Shown: positions 50,969 to 60,968 of the stretch, in pieces
Layout of the letters: every line of letters starts with the position of its first letter
How positions within the stretch are numbered: the first letter of the stretch is position 1
Source of the DNA: Clostridiales bacterium
GTDB lineage: Bacteria; Bacillota; Clostridia; Lachnospirales; WQUN01
Assembly: GCA_031270945.1 (NCBI GenBank)
Contig: JAISWZ010000649.1
Location: 1 to 64,000, forward strand
DNA length: 64,000 bases
Direction of reading: 5' to 3'
The notes under the pieces: generated by a model
The model's input: the letters and a program-made list of their open reading frames with translations, nothing else
Told to the model about the DNA's origin: nothing
Database searches by the model: none
Made by a program: the position numbers and the translations under genes

Positions 50969-52510
50969 ATGACTCCTGTTTTTCAAACCGAATACCAATT
51001 GTTGCAATTGATAGATTCAAATACTATTCAAGACGGAATCAAGTTAGAGCGCCGCGACTTTGTCGAGTCGCTTATTGAATTCTGCACTAATAATGAATTT
51101 GACGCAAAGTTAGGTGTCATTTACGGATTGCGCTTAACCGGCAAAACAGTCGGTATGCTGCAAGCCGCCGAGTTTTTGCTGCAGCAAGAAAATAAAGTTG
51201 CATACACAATGATCAATTACCAGGAATCAGATATAAGAGATGTAAATTCAGAAATGCTAACTCTCGCAAAATCGGGTTATACTCACTTTTTCATTGATGA
51301 AGCTCCATATTTGGAAGGATTTTTGAATAATTCTGCTGAATGGGCCAACCTGTTTGTCCCTTTGCACCACTTGAAAATAATCATCACTGGTACAGACAAC
51401 TTATTGCTATGGTTTTCCATGCATAGAGCATTGCTTGACCAATTTGTCTGCTTTTCGACAAACCGCAATACTTTCCCTGAATACAGGCGATTGACTGGTA
51501 AAGGCTATAATGATTACAAAATCAAGGGCGGAGTGTTTTTTAGCCATGCTTATAATTCAGAGTTTATTCCCGTTACAATAGATCCATATATGGAAAACTT
51601 CATATATGATGCCGTTGTTGAGAATCTGATTCATACACTGGAACATTGCAAAGATGATGATTCTACTGGCAACTATTACTCGTATATGCTTCAAGACATT
51701 GACAAAGTTGACATTTTCAAAGACATTATTTTAGTGATTGAATTTGCAGCTTTAACAATAGCAAGGAATAACTTTATTAAAGATTCAAAAATAATTCCAA
51801 GACTAGAAAATAATAAATATGACATTAAAACCCAAATTGTTGATCAGATAGAAATTTATCAAAATTCAAAAAAAATAAAGCATTCTGAAGATTCTAGAAA
51901 GCGTTATTACGCTTTCATTTCATTTCTCATCGAAATAGGGTTGTTGATCGAAAGCGAATCAGCCAGTTCAGACCTCGCCAAACCGAAATCAACATTGTAC
52001 TTTGATCATCCCACACTTTTGAACTATGAACTTCATCTAACAAAATATGCCATGTATAAAGTTAAAGATATTTACAAAGATGCTTTTGCAAAAAATTTCT
52101 ATCAGGTGACTGATGGAGCGCTAAATGAGGCTATAGTTTATTGCCACTTCATTCTATTATCCGACGAAGAAGACAAAATATTCTTGTACCAAGATAATAA
52201 ACAAAGAGAAATCGATGTTGTATCTATCAATCGTCGGCTGAATAGGTTGCGCCTAATTGAGGTCAAAATCAACACCATAATCGTCAGCAATGTTTTTACA
52301 GATGAGGCAAAGGACCTTTACGATGATGAGATCCTCAAAAACATATGTATATCAGAAAATTTTACTATAACCCGAATCATAGCATACAGTGGCAGCAACA
52401 GGCGCGTGGCTAATGAAAAAGGTGATCTTTATTTGCTTGACATTGAGGATCTCTTGTGCAGGATCAAAGATTTGGACGATTTTATCGGTGAAATTTCGAT
52501 TTGTCCTTGA
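50969..52510 (+). CDS. AAA ATPase, array member 6
   Basis: MTPVFQTEYQLLQLIDS...YGLRLTGKTVGML...THFFIDEAPYL...REIDVVSINRRLNRLRLIEVKINT; start 50969 after GAAAGAGG. Confidence 0.87.
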   Translation: MTPVFQTEYQLLQLIDSNTIQDGIKLERRDFVESLIEFCTNNEFDAKLGVIYGLRLTGKTVGMLQAAEFLLQQENKVAYTMINYQESDIRDVNSEMLTLAKSGYTHFFIDEAPYLEGFLNNSAEWANLFVPLHHLKIIITGTDNLLLWFSMHRALLDQFVCFSTNRNTFPEYRRLTGKGYNDYKIKGGVFFSHAYNSEFIPVTIDPYMENFIYDAVVENLIHTLEHCKDDDSTGNYYSYMLQDIDKVDIFKDIILVIEFAALTIARNNFIKDSKIIPRLENNKYDIKTQIVDQIEIYQNSKKIKHSEDSRKRYYAFISFLIEIGLLIESESASSDLAKPKSTLYFDHPTLLNYELHLTKYAMYKVKDIYKDAFAKNFYQVTDGALNEAIVYCHFILLSDEEDKIFLYQDNKQREIDVVSINRRLNRLRLIEVKINTIIVSNVFTDEAKDLYDDEILKNICISENFTITRIIAYSGSNRRVANEKGDLYLLDIEDLLCRIKDLDDFIGEISICP

Positions 52511-52622
52511 ACATTTAGCGCATATTTTTCGGAAAATCTCAAGAGGGCAATTATTTCTGCCCGGCTTTTGTAATCCAACCACAAAACAACAATGTTTTAC
52601 ATGAAACCCGGGGTTATAAAAT

Positions 52623-52675
52623 CTGATATCGCAAAATTAATCTTAGGGCTTGCGGAATTTTGGGATATGCTCTTA
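52623..52675. repeat. Internally deleted hairpin repeat element, type II
   Basis: CAAAATTAATCTTAGGGCTTGCGGAATTTTGGGATATGCTCTTA. Confidence 0.75.
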
Positions 52676-52865
52676 GTCTCAAGTTTCTAATTTTGAACGA
52701 GCAGAAAATCTAAATCGCTTGCATTTTATAAAAACCCGAAGTATAATTAAATTGGCGGGTTTTGTCGCTTTGGCGCAACAATCTTTATGATATAAGCTTA
52801 ATTAATCCAAAAGCAAAAGGCGTTTTCCCCATAAAATTTGGCTAAAAACGCGAAAGAGGATAACC

Positions 52866-54761
52866 ATGCAGATAGACTTCAGGACAATAGTGAATGCCGT
52901 CAAGCTGCCCAAGGGCTCAGCCCTTCTTCCGCTGTTCGAGGCGGTAGTCAACTCGATCCAAAGCATCCAAGAAGCGGGAACCGCTAATGGATTGGTCAAG
53001 ATCCAAGTCATTAGGGATGTCCCACCAATCGGCAACGGATCTTTGGAAGCGGGCATTCACTCCTTTATCATTATAGACAATGGCATAGGGTTTAATGACA
53101 GGCACTTCGAGTCCTTCAATGTATATGGAACAGACTATAAGCGCCTTATGGGATGCAAAGGCGTAGGCAGGATATTCTGGCTTAAGGCTTTTTCCAGCGT
53201 TTCTGTAGAAAGCGCTTACCGCGAAGCCAACGGGCAGGTCTGGGAGAGAAAATTCGAATTCTCTATATCTGGCGAAACAACTGGCATGCAAACCCGTCCT
53301 GCAGAGAGCAAAACAGAAACCGGGGCGAAGGTATCTCTAGTCGGCTTGTCAAAGGAGTACAAGCAGTATTGCCCCAATAGGCTTGAAACACTTGCTCGCG
53401 AGATCATGAACCACTGCTTCGTTTTCCTGGCGCTTGACACGTGCCCCCAGATTATCCTGAGTGACGGCGATGAAATCAGAAGCGTCTACGATGTTTTTAC
53501 TAATGATTTTAGTAATTGCAAGAAAGGCTTGGCGATCAGGAGCTGCAACATGAACGGCCACAACTTAAATCTCATATGCGCCAAGAGCCGCGCTTCAAGC
53601 GGCAAGCACATGCTGCACTTTTGCGCCAACAAGCGCGAAGTGTTTTCCGCATGCCTAACAAATTTCATTCCTGAATTGGCTGGAACGCTGGATTTTACAT
53701 ATAACGGTTATGTCACAGGCGCATTGCTGGATCGATTTGAATATAGCGCCGTTTCCAAAGACGAGATAATAGCAAGCGCCATCCCAGCAGCCAGAGAGTT
53801 TTTGAAAAACGAGATAGCGGCATATGCTGAAAAAAACAAGGCCAGAATACAAGAATACGTTTTCTATAAAAACCCCAGATACATCACCGTTTTGAGCCGC
53901 TTCAACGAATACGCATCCATAATCCCTTATTCAGAAGATGACGCCAAGCTGGAGCTTGAGCTTTTCAAGCTGGAACAGACTCTCAAGCAGAAAATTAAAA
54001 TGGAGCATGCTGACTTCATGAAGCTTGGAAGCAAAAGCTTTGAATTAAACGAGTTTTCCAGCGAATCTTGCAAGGCTTTGATAAAAGAGCTTTCTGATTT
54101 GGCTAAAGGCACCATGGCGGACAGCGTCGCCTACAGAAAAGCCTTGCTGGAAACAATGGCGAGATTTCTTGAGTTCAATAACCGCTCTTTGGAGAAACTC
54201 GTCCACAGCCTCATTTTCCCGATTTCTCCGACCTTAATCACATCAGCTTCGGACTGCAGCCACAACCTCTGGATAATTGACGAAAAGCTTGCATATCTTC
54301 ACTACCTTGCTTCTGACAAGCCCCTCACTGAAGATTCGGACATTCAAATATTTGAGTCTGCCTTTGCTTTTGCCGTTGACTTTGACAAAAGTTTGCCAAG
54401 CAATATCGCCATCGTATCATTCAAGCGCCCAAGGCGCACTGACCAGGAATGCATTGGCCAGGTTTTGAACTTCATTAGGCTGATACGCGAGGGCATGTGC
54501 AAAGACAAGCACGGACAGCCTGTCTCAGTAACTTCAGTCAACATTCGGTTTAACTGCCATATCATCTGCGACATTAACGAGGATATGACTGAGTTCCTGG
54601 AGAACCGCAATTTTCGTACCGCTGACGGCATCAGCTATTACAGCTACTTCGACACCTTTAACGCTTTCTTGGAAATCATTCCATACAGCAAGCTGTTAAT
54701 TAACGCGATAAACCGGAATAACATTCTGTTTGACCAGGCTTTCGCGAGCAAAAAGAACTAA
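52866..54761 (+). CDS. GHKL-fold (Hsp90/MutL/MORC-like) ATPase
   Basis: N-box LFEAVVNSIQSI; IIDNGIGF; GCKGVGRIFWLKAF. Confidence 0.85.
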   Translation: MQIDFRTIVNAVKLPKGSALLPLFEAVVNSIQSIQEAGTANGLVKIQVIRDVPPIGNGSLEAGIHSFIIIDNGIGFNDRHFESFNVYGTDYKRLMGCKGVGRIFWLKAFSSVSVESAYREANGQVWERKFEFSISGETTGMQTRPAESKTETGAKVSLVGLSKEYKQYCPNRLETLAREIMNHCFVFLALDTCPQIILSDGDEIRSVYDVFTNDFSNCKKGLAIRSCNMNGHNLNLICAKSRASSGKHMLHFCANKREVFSACLTNFIPELAGTLDFTYNGYVTGALLDRFEYSAVSKDEIIASAIPAAREFLKNEIAAYAEKNKARIQEYVFYKNPRYITVLSRFNEYASIIPYSEDDAKLELELFKLEQTLKQKIKMEHADFMKLGSKSFELNEFSSESCKALIKELSDLAKGTMADSVAYRKALLETMARFLEFNNRSLEKLVHSLIFPISPTLITSASDCSHNLWIIDEKLAYLHYLASDKPLTEDSDIQIFESAFAFAVDFDKSLPSNIAIVSFKRPRRTDQECIGQVLNFIRLIREGMCKDKHGQPVSVTSVNIRFNCHIICDINEDMTEFLENRNFRTADGISYYSYFDTFNAFLEIIPYSKLLINAINRNNILFDQAFASKKN

Positions 54762-54848
54762 TTGCTTTGACCTGATTATCCCTCAAAAAACACACACAAC
54801 CAGCCCACATAAGAGAAATAAAAGACATAAAAAAGCGAGGCTGAGACA

Positions 54849-55211
54849 ATGGAAACAGAACTCAAGGATAGGCTTTTGAAACTGAGATTGACGCAGGGTC
54901 TTTCGCAAGTTGAGTTTTCCAAAAGAATTGGTGCCACATCACGGGCCTACTCGCACTATGAAAAAGGCGAGAGAAAGCCTATGGATGTATTTGTCAACAA
55001 CATCTGCAAAGCTTTCCAAGTCAGCAAGGAATGGCTTCTGACTGGAGAAGGCGAAATGATCGACCTGAATGCAGACAAAATTGACAATGATGGTTTGCTT
55101 TCGGATATCACGCAAGTTCTTCGCCAGCTTTCTCCCGATATGCTTCAAACAGTCTTGCATATGAGCAAGATGCTTCTGGATATCCAAACAATAAAGGAAT
55201 CGAAGTGCTAG
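54849..55211 (+). CDS. XRE-family transcriptional regulator
   Basis: LKLRLTQGLSQVEFSKRIGATSRAYSHYEKGERKPMDVFVNNICKAFQVSKEWLLTGEG. Confidence 0.92.
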   Translation: METELKDRLLKLRLTQGLSQVEFSKRIGATSRAYSHYEKGERKPMDVFVNNICKAFQVSKEWLLTGEGEMIDLNADKIDNDGLLSDITQVLRQLSPDMLQTVLHMSKMLLDIQTIKESKC

Positions 55212-55259
55212 GCATGCGCTGAAGCCAAGTTTTATGCCTTTTCTGATCTTTTGCTATCT

Positions 55260-55425
55260 TCATGTCTCAAAAGCGGCAGAACCCCATGCAAGCATGGGGT
55301 TCTATGATCAATCAAAATTGGTCAAGCACGGTCGGATCCTTCATGTCTCAAAAGCGGCAGAACCCCCCATGCAAGCATGGGGGGTTCTGTGATCAATCAA
55401 AACTGGTCAAGCACTGTCGGATCCT
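55260..55425. repeat. Tandem duplication of the DUF4132 gene tail plus hairpin
   Basis: 81- and 85-bp copies at 55260-55340 and 55341-55425; both contain a long GC hairpin and the C-terminal codons. Confidence 0.92.
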
Positions 55426-58400
55426 TTATCTTGCTGTCCTCGGCCAGGAGGATTATCTTTGACAAGACTTCCGCTGTGCGCGGATCATCATCCGCGAAGG
55501 GAAGGAATATGCGGCCTCTGTGCTGGCTTGGCACTGCCAGTATGTTTATAGCGCCTCGACCCATCTTATGGACCTGGGCGCTTCCCAGATGCACAGTGTA
55601 TTCGCCTAGCTTGCCAGTGATCTTGGCCAATCGGCCATCTATTGAAACGTTTTGAACGTTGAGCATTCTCAAAAGCTCGCGGACTATCGCGGCCCTCATT
55701 TCCACAGTGGAAAGGCTGGCTTCTGGATCAACGCCGCCAACATGGGCTACTGAAACTACCAGGTCAATGTCTCTCATGACTTCAGAGAATATGATCGGCT
55801 GAATGTCTGTCAGAGGAATCGGCTTATGGGTTTTGCGGTTGAAAAACTCAACGCTTTCAAGGGTAGGCGCTTCGATCTCCGCAGGGGAGAACCAGTCAGC
55901 GGCGGCATAGAGCTTGACGTAGAGGTTTTCGTTGTAATAAACCCTTTGGAGCCCTTCTTCATAGTCCACTGTCCAAAGCCTGCTCTTGAGAAGCGCGACT
56001 GTTTTCTTTGGCTGAACCTGATGCCCTGCGTAACGCCTGGATAAAAACTTCAGTTCTTTTTCATCCTCATTGATCAGGTACAGCTCTCTGAAGACCTGCT
56101 TGAACGGCTGGGTCAGCTTGCTGTCATAAGCCTTTCTCTGGAGATCCGCCCAGTTTCCCAAAGTATAGAAGTCAAAAGGATGGGCTATGCGAACTTTGTC
56201 TTCATGGCTGATGCCAGCCAGATCTGCGTAAAACCCGGCGGAGGCAGGTTTGCCTTCAGAATCTAAAACCACGAAGGCTAGCTTTTGCAGGAGAGGGGCG
56301 ACTACTGGGTGCTCCATCAAGTCTACGATCTCGCCAAAGGAGAAGACGTCCCTGTTTATCATTATCCGCTCCAAGTTTTCCTTGGCCCGCTTATGCTGGG
56401 CTTTGAGCGACCCTGCTATCTCTTTGCACTCTATGACGTACGGGTCTTTCTTGAGAGCGGCTGGGACATTAGCAAGCGTTTTTTCGCCTTTCGTGATGAC
56501 AAGGGAGGCGCTTCCGGATTCATCCACTTTCACGCTTGCCTGGTAATCGCCTATTGTCTTTGGGACAAAGTATTGCTTGACGACTTCTATCTTTATAGTC
56601 TCCATGCGCCAGGCAAATCTCAAAGCGTCTGAGAATCCAGCATTTCGGCCCAGGTTTTCCAGCGCGATAGAACAGGCTTTGCCTTCGCTTGCCCGGCGCT
56701 GAGCGCCGAATGATTTGCTCTCTTGCAAAAATGTTTGAATGTTCTCAAAGCGTTCCAGAGCTTCGTCTTGGCCATTTTTAAGCGGGATCAGGGAATAGCC
56801 CAAGAGCTTGTCCTTGCTCCGCTTCTCATGTATGTCCTGCCATAGGGACTTGGCTTCGAGGTTTCCAAGGGCGGCATCAGCAAACAGCTGGGCTCTGCGA
56901 TGGTTGGATCCATCAGTCAGGTACTTGGCGCAATCATATACAATGGCAAAGCGCTCTTCTCCCAGCTCTTTGTAGGCGTCCTTGAACCAGTTGACATCGA
57001 ATGCTCCGTCATTGAACTCTTCTGCTGGAATGGGGCTATACCTTGCAACCTCTGTTTCCTTTTCAGCGGAGAAGCTTTCGTTGATGTGCGCATGAAAGTA
57101 CCAGACTGCGCTCTTAAGCCCTGGCCAACCCAGGTAATCAGCTACTATGTCGATCCAGGCGGGAGCGTACATAGCCGCTTCCAGAAGGCGCTTGTCTGAG
57201 ATCTTCCCATTCAGGGCTGCCCTCAAAGTTTCCGCGCTGTCTCCATGCGCTGGGTGTGAGGCCTTAAGAAGGCTTGAAAGCACAGACTTTTTGGTCAAAG
57301 CAGAGCCGTAATACGCGTATACATAGCCTCTAACAAATGTTTCAGATCCCAAGGCCACAAGGATCTTGGCGAAAGTTTCAGCCCCTTCATGCCAGTTCAA
57401 GTGGCTGGCCAAGGCGCTTACCTCTGTCTCCCTGTCTCCCCGCCTCAGCTCGATCTCTAATGCCCTAACCGCCACTTCCTCAGCAACCTTTTTGAGAAGC
57501 GGGTACTTTTCAACGTTCTTCTTTTGGTACTCCCTTATGTTTCCAGATAAGTCGCTTGCGTATCTGGGGTTTGAAAGGAACATTGTCCGGTATAGAGCGT
57601 CAACCTTCAGGATTCCCAGGTCAACAGCCCTGGCTACTTCAACGGCGTCAAGGTTTGCATAGAACAGCCCTGCATAACGGCCCAGCACGAAGCAGATCGG
57701 CACAAACTTCTTGAAGTGCTCGTCTGATGCAGCTGTTCTTGACAACTCCTCTATCAGAAACTCAATATCCCTGTTGTCTTGAAGGGTGTCGGTGAAATCG
57801 TTGGAATTAAAGTACCTGCGGCTGCCTCCGCAATTCCTCTTCCAGTCCTCTTCTGATATCAGCTCCAGCATTTCTGCAAAACCTGCGTAGACCAGCTCAA
57901 ACCGCTCTTCTTTCGGGCATTCCTCGTAAAAGCAGTTTATGATGCTCCAGGCAAGGTTGCCGTAATCGCGCTTGCGTGTTGAATCCACGAATTCCTCGCT
58001 AACTTTAATAGGGAGAAATTTTCCTAGAAGCTCTTCAACCCAAGGCGCATTGTCGGAATACGCATATGGCTTCAGGGAGAACAGCAAGTGAAATTTCAGC
58101 AACAGCCCTGTGTCAGCTTGGTTTCTTTCCTTCCAGCCTCTCCAGACTTCAGGAAGCACGAACTTGTCCAGGAAAGGAAGTTCCTTGTCTTCCAGTTCAG
58201 CCCGAAACTTCACTGTGCTCAATGCGCCCAAAGCCACTTCCTCGTTGCCTGAGTAGTACTCGGCCAAATATGTGTAATCCTTGTTCTCTCGGATAAGGTT
58301 GCAGAGATCGTCAAACGCCGCGTTCAGCTTGTCCATGTCTCCGAAGAAAACGCTCTTCGCTGTGTGCTTGGAGCTTCTCTCAGGAAACGGCAAGTCAGGG

Positions 58401-60277
58401 TAATAGTTGGGATCGTATAGCCCAAACCCGTTAGCCGCGCAGTACTCTGTCTTGTTGTCGACAAAGGTGTCAATAAGCAGCTGCTCCCTGTCTGTAACCT
58501 TTGGCATCAGAGAGCATAGCTCAAACGCCTCGCTTTTGGGCATCCCGTCCTTTTGGACAAACCGTGTCAGCATATCCAAGCCCGCAAGGCGCTTGTTTTC
58601 AGTTTTGTCCGACAGCAAAGCCTTGGCTGCGGCTTTAGGCCGGTCTCCGGGCAAGCCGTGAAGGAGATTGATGACGTTTTGCCTGATGTCTCCGGTCTTA
58701 AGTCCCAGAAGTGACGTTGCCGCCTTTTCTTCGCTCTCTGTCAAGACTGAATGCCTTGAAAACACAGTTATGTTTTTCAAAGCCTGGGTTCTGGCGCTCA
58801 TGCTCTTGTCGTTAAGAGAGGCAAAGACAAAAGCCCGCTCTTTCTCGTTTTTAGGCTCTTCCAGGAACAGTTTCAAAAACTGGAGCCGGCTTTCGGAATC
58901 AGCTTTCGCCATGACATCTATAAGCCTTGATACCTTTTCAGCATCGCGGTCATATCCCGCAATGATCAATAGCCTTGTGAACAAGATTTGCGGCGTAATG
59001 GAGAGAGTGCACCAAGCGAACGGGTTTCCTGAAGAAGTGTAGCCGCTGGTTGGAACCAAGGGAATGATGTCAATGATCGCATCGAACTGCCAGGATCTGC
59101 GTTCGTCATCAGCCAGCACTTTATAACTTCGGCAATCCTCCTCGAAGCCGTTCGCGATGCTCCTGATATATGTCGTCAAGTAGTTGCCTAAGGCGCTAGA
59201 CAGGATATCCAGATCTGTATCCCGAAGAAACCTGGATGCTATTTCAGACTGAAGGCTTTCGTTTTCCAATTGCCTCAAAAAGTGCAATCCCGTTAGGACT
59301 TGATGCTTCTTGCCTTTAATGAGCTGCTCTATCAAGGTTTTTGCAGTGTTCATTTCCCGAACTGAAGAAGCCCATAGCGCCGCGTAAATCTCTGTCGTGT
59401 CAAGGCTGTTCATGGCCTCGCTTGTGGATCTCGCTCCGGTAAGGAATTCATATCCCAAAGAGAGCATCTTTGACGACACTCTCTTGTCGTCATACTCATA
59501 CGGCATCCCCATCCAGACATCTATGGCCCTGATTGCCGATGAATACCGAAGCAAGTCGTTGTCCAAGACTATCTTCATTAAATCCGCAAAGGCTTCAACC
59601 CGGCCATTGTCGGCATTCTCCAAGATTGTCTGCCTCAGCCCCTCCTGGAGCTTCGCCGCCAAGAGCATGGATCCAAGCATTGAGTGCAGCTCTTTGTTTC
59701 CGCTTTTGATTATTCCGTTCACTATGTCGTGAGAGAGAAGCTGGGTGTTGTTGTCACCTAGCATAATTTCTTTAACAGCCTCTATGATCTGCTCCTCGCC
59801 GTTGTCAATGCGAACCGCCAACAGATCTCCGTAAATATGGCTTAGCTTGTTGGCCATCTCCCTGGTTTCCGCAGCTGGAGCAGTCAGCTCCTTAAGCATG
59901 TCGCACTGATCCCAGAAAAAGAATACCTTTTCAACAAAGCTGGCAAATCTGCGCAGGTATGGCTCTACGTCAGCTGTCCTAAAAGATCTCCTGTATGTCG
60001 AGGGAGAGTGAACGTACAAGTTTAGCCTTCCGCAAGCCTGCCCTACCCATTGCGCCACTTCCGCTCCATGGATAGCCTCAAATATCTGGCGCGGGCCGTC
60101 ATCATACATCGCCTCAAGCGTCTTTGGCGAATTCTTCATTAAAAGCTCGCAAAGCTCTCTGACAGCGTTATTGTATTCATCCCACTGCGCGCCATCCATC
60201 TTCAGAACCACTTGGGCTATCTCGCCTGGACGGCCTTCAAACTCTTTAAGCTTCGCCCTTATATCATTCCTATCCAT
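55397..60277 (-). CDS. DUF4132-domain (MolR/YehI-like) giant protein
   Basis: C-terminal LNVQNVSIDGRLAKITGKLGEYTVHLGSAQVHKMGRGAINILAVPSQHRGRIFLPFADDDPRTAEVLSKIILLAEDSKIKDPTVL is characteristic of DUF4132 C-termini. Confidence 0.85.
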   Translation of the reverse strand: MDRNDIRAKLKEFEGRPGEIAQVVLKMDGAQWDEYNNAVRELCELLMKNSPKTLEAMYDDGPRQIFEAIHGAEVAQWVGQACGRLNLYVHSPSTYRRSFRTADVEPYLRRFASFVEKVFFFWDQCDMLKELTAPAAETREMANKLSHIYGDLLAVRIDNGEEQIIEAVKEIMLGDNNTQLLSHDIVNGIIKSGNKELHSMLGSMLLAAKLQEGLRQTILENADNGRVEAFADLMKIVLDNDLLRYSSAIRAIDVWMGMPYEYDDKRVSSKMLSLGYEFLTGARSTSEAMNSLDTTEIYAALWASSVREMNTAKTLIEQLIKGKKHQVLTGLHFLRQLENESLQSEIASRFLRDTDLDILSSALGNYLTTYIRSIANGFEEDCRSYKVLADDERRSWQFDAIIDIIPLVPTSGYTSSGNPFAWCTLSITPQILFTRLLIIAGYDRDAEKVSRLIDVMAKADSESRLQFLKLFLEEPKNEKERAFVFASLNDKSMSARTQALKNITVFSRHSVLTESEEKAATSLLGLKTGDIRQNVINLLHGLPGDRPKAAAKALLSDKTENKRLAGLDMLTRFVQKDGMPKSEAFELCSLMPKVTDREQLLIDTFVDNKTEYCAANGFGLYDPNYYPDLPFPERSSKHTAKSVFFGDMDKLNAAFDDLCNLIRENKDYTYLAEYYSGNEEVALGALSTVKFRAELEDKELPFLDKFVLPEVWRGWKERNQADTGLLLKFHLLFSLKPYAYSDNAPWVEELLGKFLPIKVSEEFVDSTRKRDYGNLAWSIINCFYEECPKEERFELVYAGFAEMLELISEEDWKRNCGGSRRYFNSNDFTDTLQDNRDIEFLIEELSRTAASDEHFKKFVPICFVLGRYAGLFYANLDAVEVARAVDLGILKVDALYRTMFLSNPRYASDLSGNIREYQKKNVEKYPLLKKVAEEVAVRALEIELRRGDRETEVSALASHLNWHEGAETFAKILVALGSETFVRGYVYAYYGSALTKKSVLSSLLKASHPAHGDSAETLRAALNGKISDKRLLEAAMYAPAWIDIVADYLGWPGLKSAVWYFHAHINESFSAEKETEVARYSPIPAEEFNDGAFDVNWFKDAYKELGEERFAIVYDCAKYLTDGSNHRRAQLFADAALGNLEAKSLWQDIHEKRSKDKLLGYSLIPLKNGQDEALERFENIQTFLQESKSFGAQRRASEGKACSIALENLGRNAGFSDALRFAWRMETIKIEVVKQYFVPKTIGDYQASVKVDESGSASLVITKGEKTLANVPAALKKDPYVIECKEIAGSLKAQHKRAKENLERIMINRDVFSFGEIVDLMEHPVVAPLLQKLAFVVLDSEGKPASAGFYADLAGISHEDKVRIAHPFDFYTLGNWADLQRKAYDSKLTQPFKQVFRELYLINEDEKELKFLSRRYAGHQVQPKKTVALLKSRLWTVDYEEGLQRVYYNENLYVKLYAAADWFSPAEIEAPTLESVEFFNRKTHKPIPLTDIQPIIFSEVMRDIDLVVSVAHVGGVDPEASLSTVEMRAAIVRELLRMLNVQNVSIDGRLAKITGKLGEYTVHLGSAQVHKMGRGAINILAVPSQHRGRIFLPFADDDPRTAEVLSKIILLAEDSKIKDPTVLDQF

Positions 60278-60365
60278 CTAAAACCCTCTTCCCGCCAGCA
60301 TTGCCAGCCTTATAAACGTAACTAAAACCCTCTTCCCGCTAGCATTGCCAGCCTTATAAACGTAA
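60278..60365. repeat. 44-bp tandem duplication of a gene tail
   Basis: CTAAAACCCTCTTCCCGCYAGCATTGCCAGCCTTATAAACGTAA at 60278-60321 and 60322-60365 (43/44 identical). Confidence 0.95.
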
Positions 60366-60738
60366 CTTCGTCACCCTCAGACAGCCTGAATTTCCCGCCT
60401 GGCAAAGCCTCGCTGGAGTTTATCATAACTCGGTACAGGCTGTCAGCAAAGCACTGCAAAGCGTTTGCTACAGCTTCCTCTTCGTCCTGATCGCTTTCGT
60501 TCTTGCGATCCCCAAATCCTATCTTGCCTATTCCAGCCCCGTCTTCTATCTCCTTCGACGAAAGGCAACGCAATAGGACAGCATCCACTTCCTTGTCGTT
60601 GTACGCCCTCACATTCTCCCTGACCAGATGCTCGATCAGCTTTTCCGCGCAATCCAGGCCGTCTGGAACACTGAAATGCTGTTTTTCCAAGACATCTCGA
60701 CGCTTGCCAACAGCTTTTACTCGGATGAAAATAGTCAT
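60322..60738 (-). CDS. Small DUF4132-partner protein, possible beta-grasp fold
   Basis: MTIFIRVKAVGKRRDVLEKQHFSVPD...CAEKLIEHLVRENV...LYRVMINSSEALPGGKFRLSEGDEVTFIRLAMLAGRGF; internal ATG after GGAG preferred over 60861. Confidence 0.7.
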   Translation of the reverse strand: MTIFIRVKAVGKRRDVLEKQHFSVPDGLDCAEKLIEHLVRENVRAYNDKEVDAVLLRCLSSKEIEDGAGIGKIGFGDRKNESDQDEEEAVANALQCFADSLYRVMINSSEALPGGKFRLSEGDEVTFIRLAMLAGRGF

Positions 60739-60968
60739 GTCTGCTCCTTTCAAAAAAGCGATATCGCAAAGTTCGCGATTTCTCGATAACATTATCATAT
60801 CATAACCATGAGCAGCTGTAAAGCTGCTGTAGGCCTTAATTGCCTGAATTTTGGCATGCATTCACTGGCCATGCCATTTTTGGATTTTTATTTTTTGTTT
60901 TGTATATGCATTTGACAATCCCTTTATTTCGTTATAAAATGCAAGAGCCAGAGAATCAATAAATAGGA

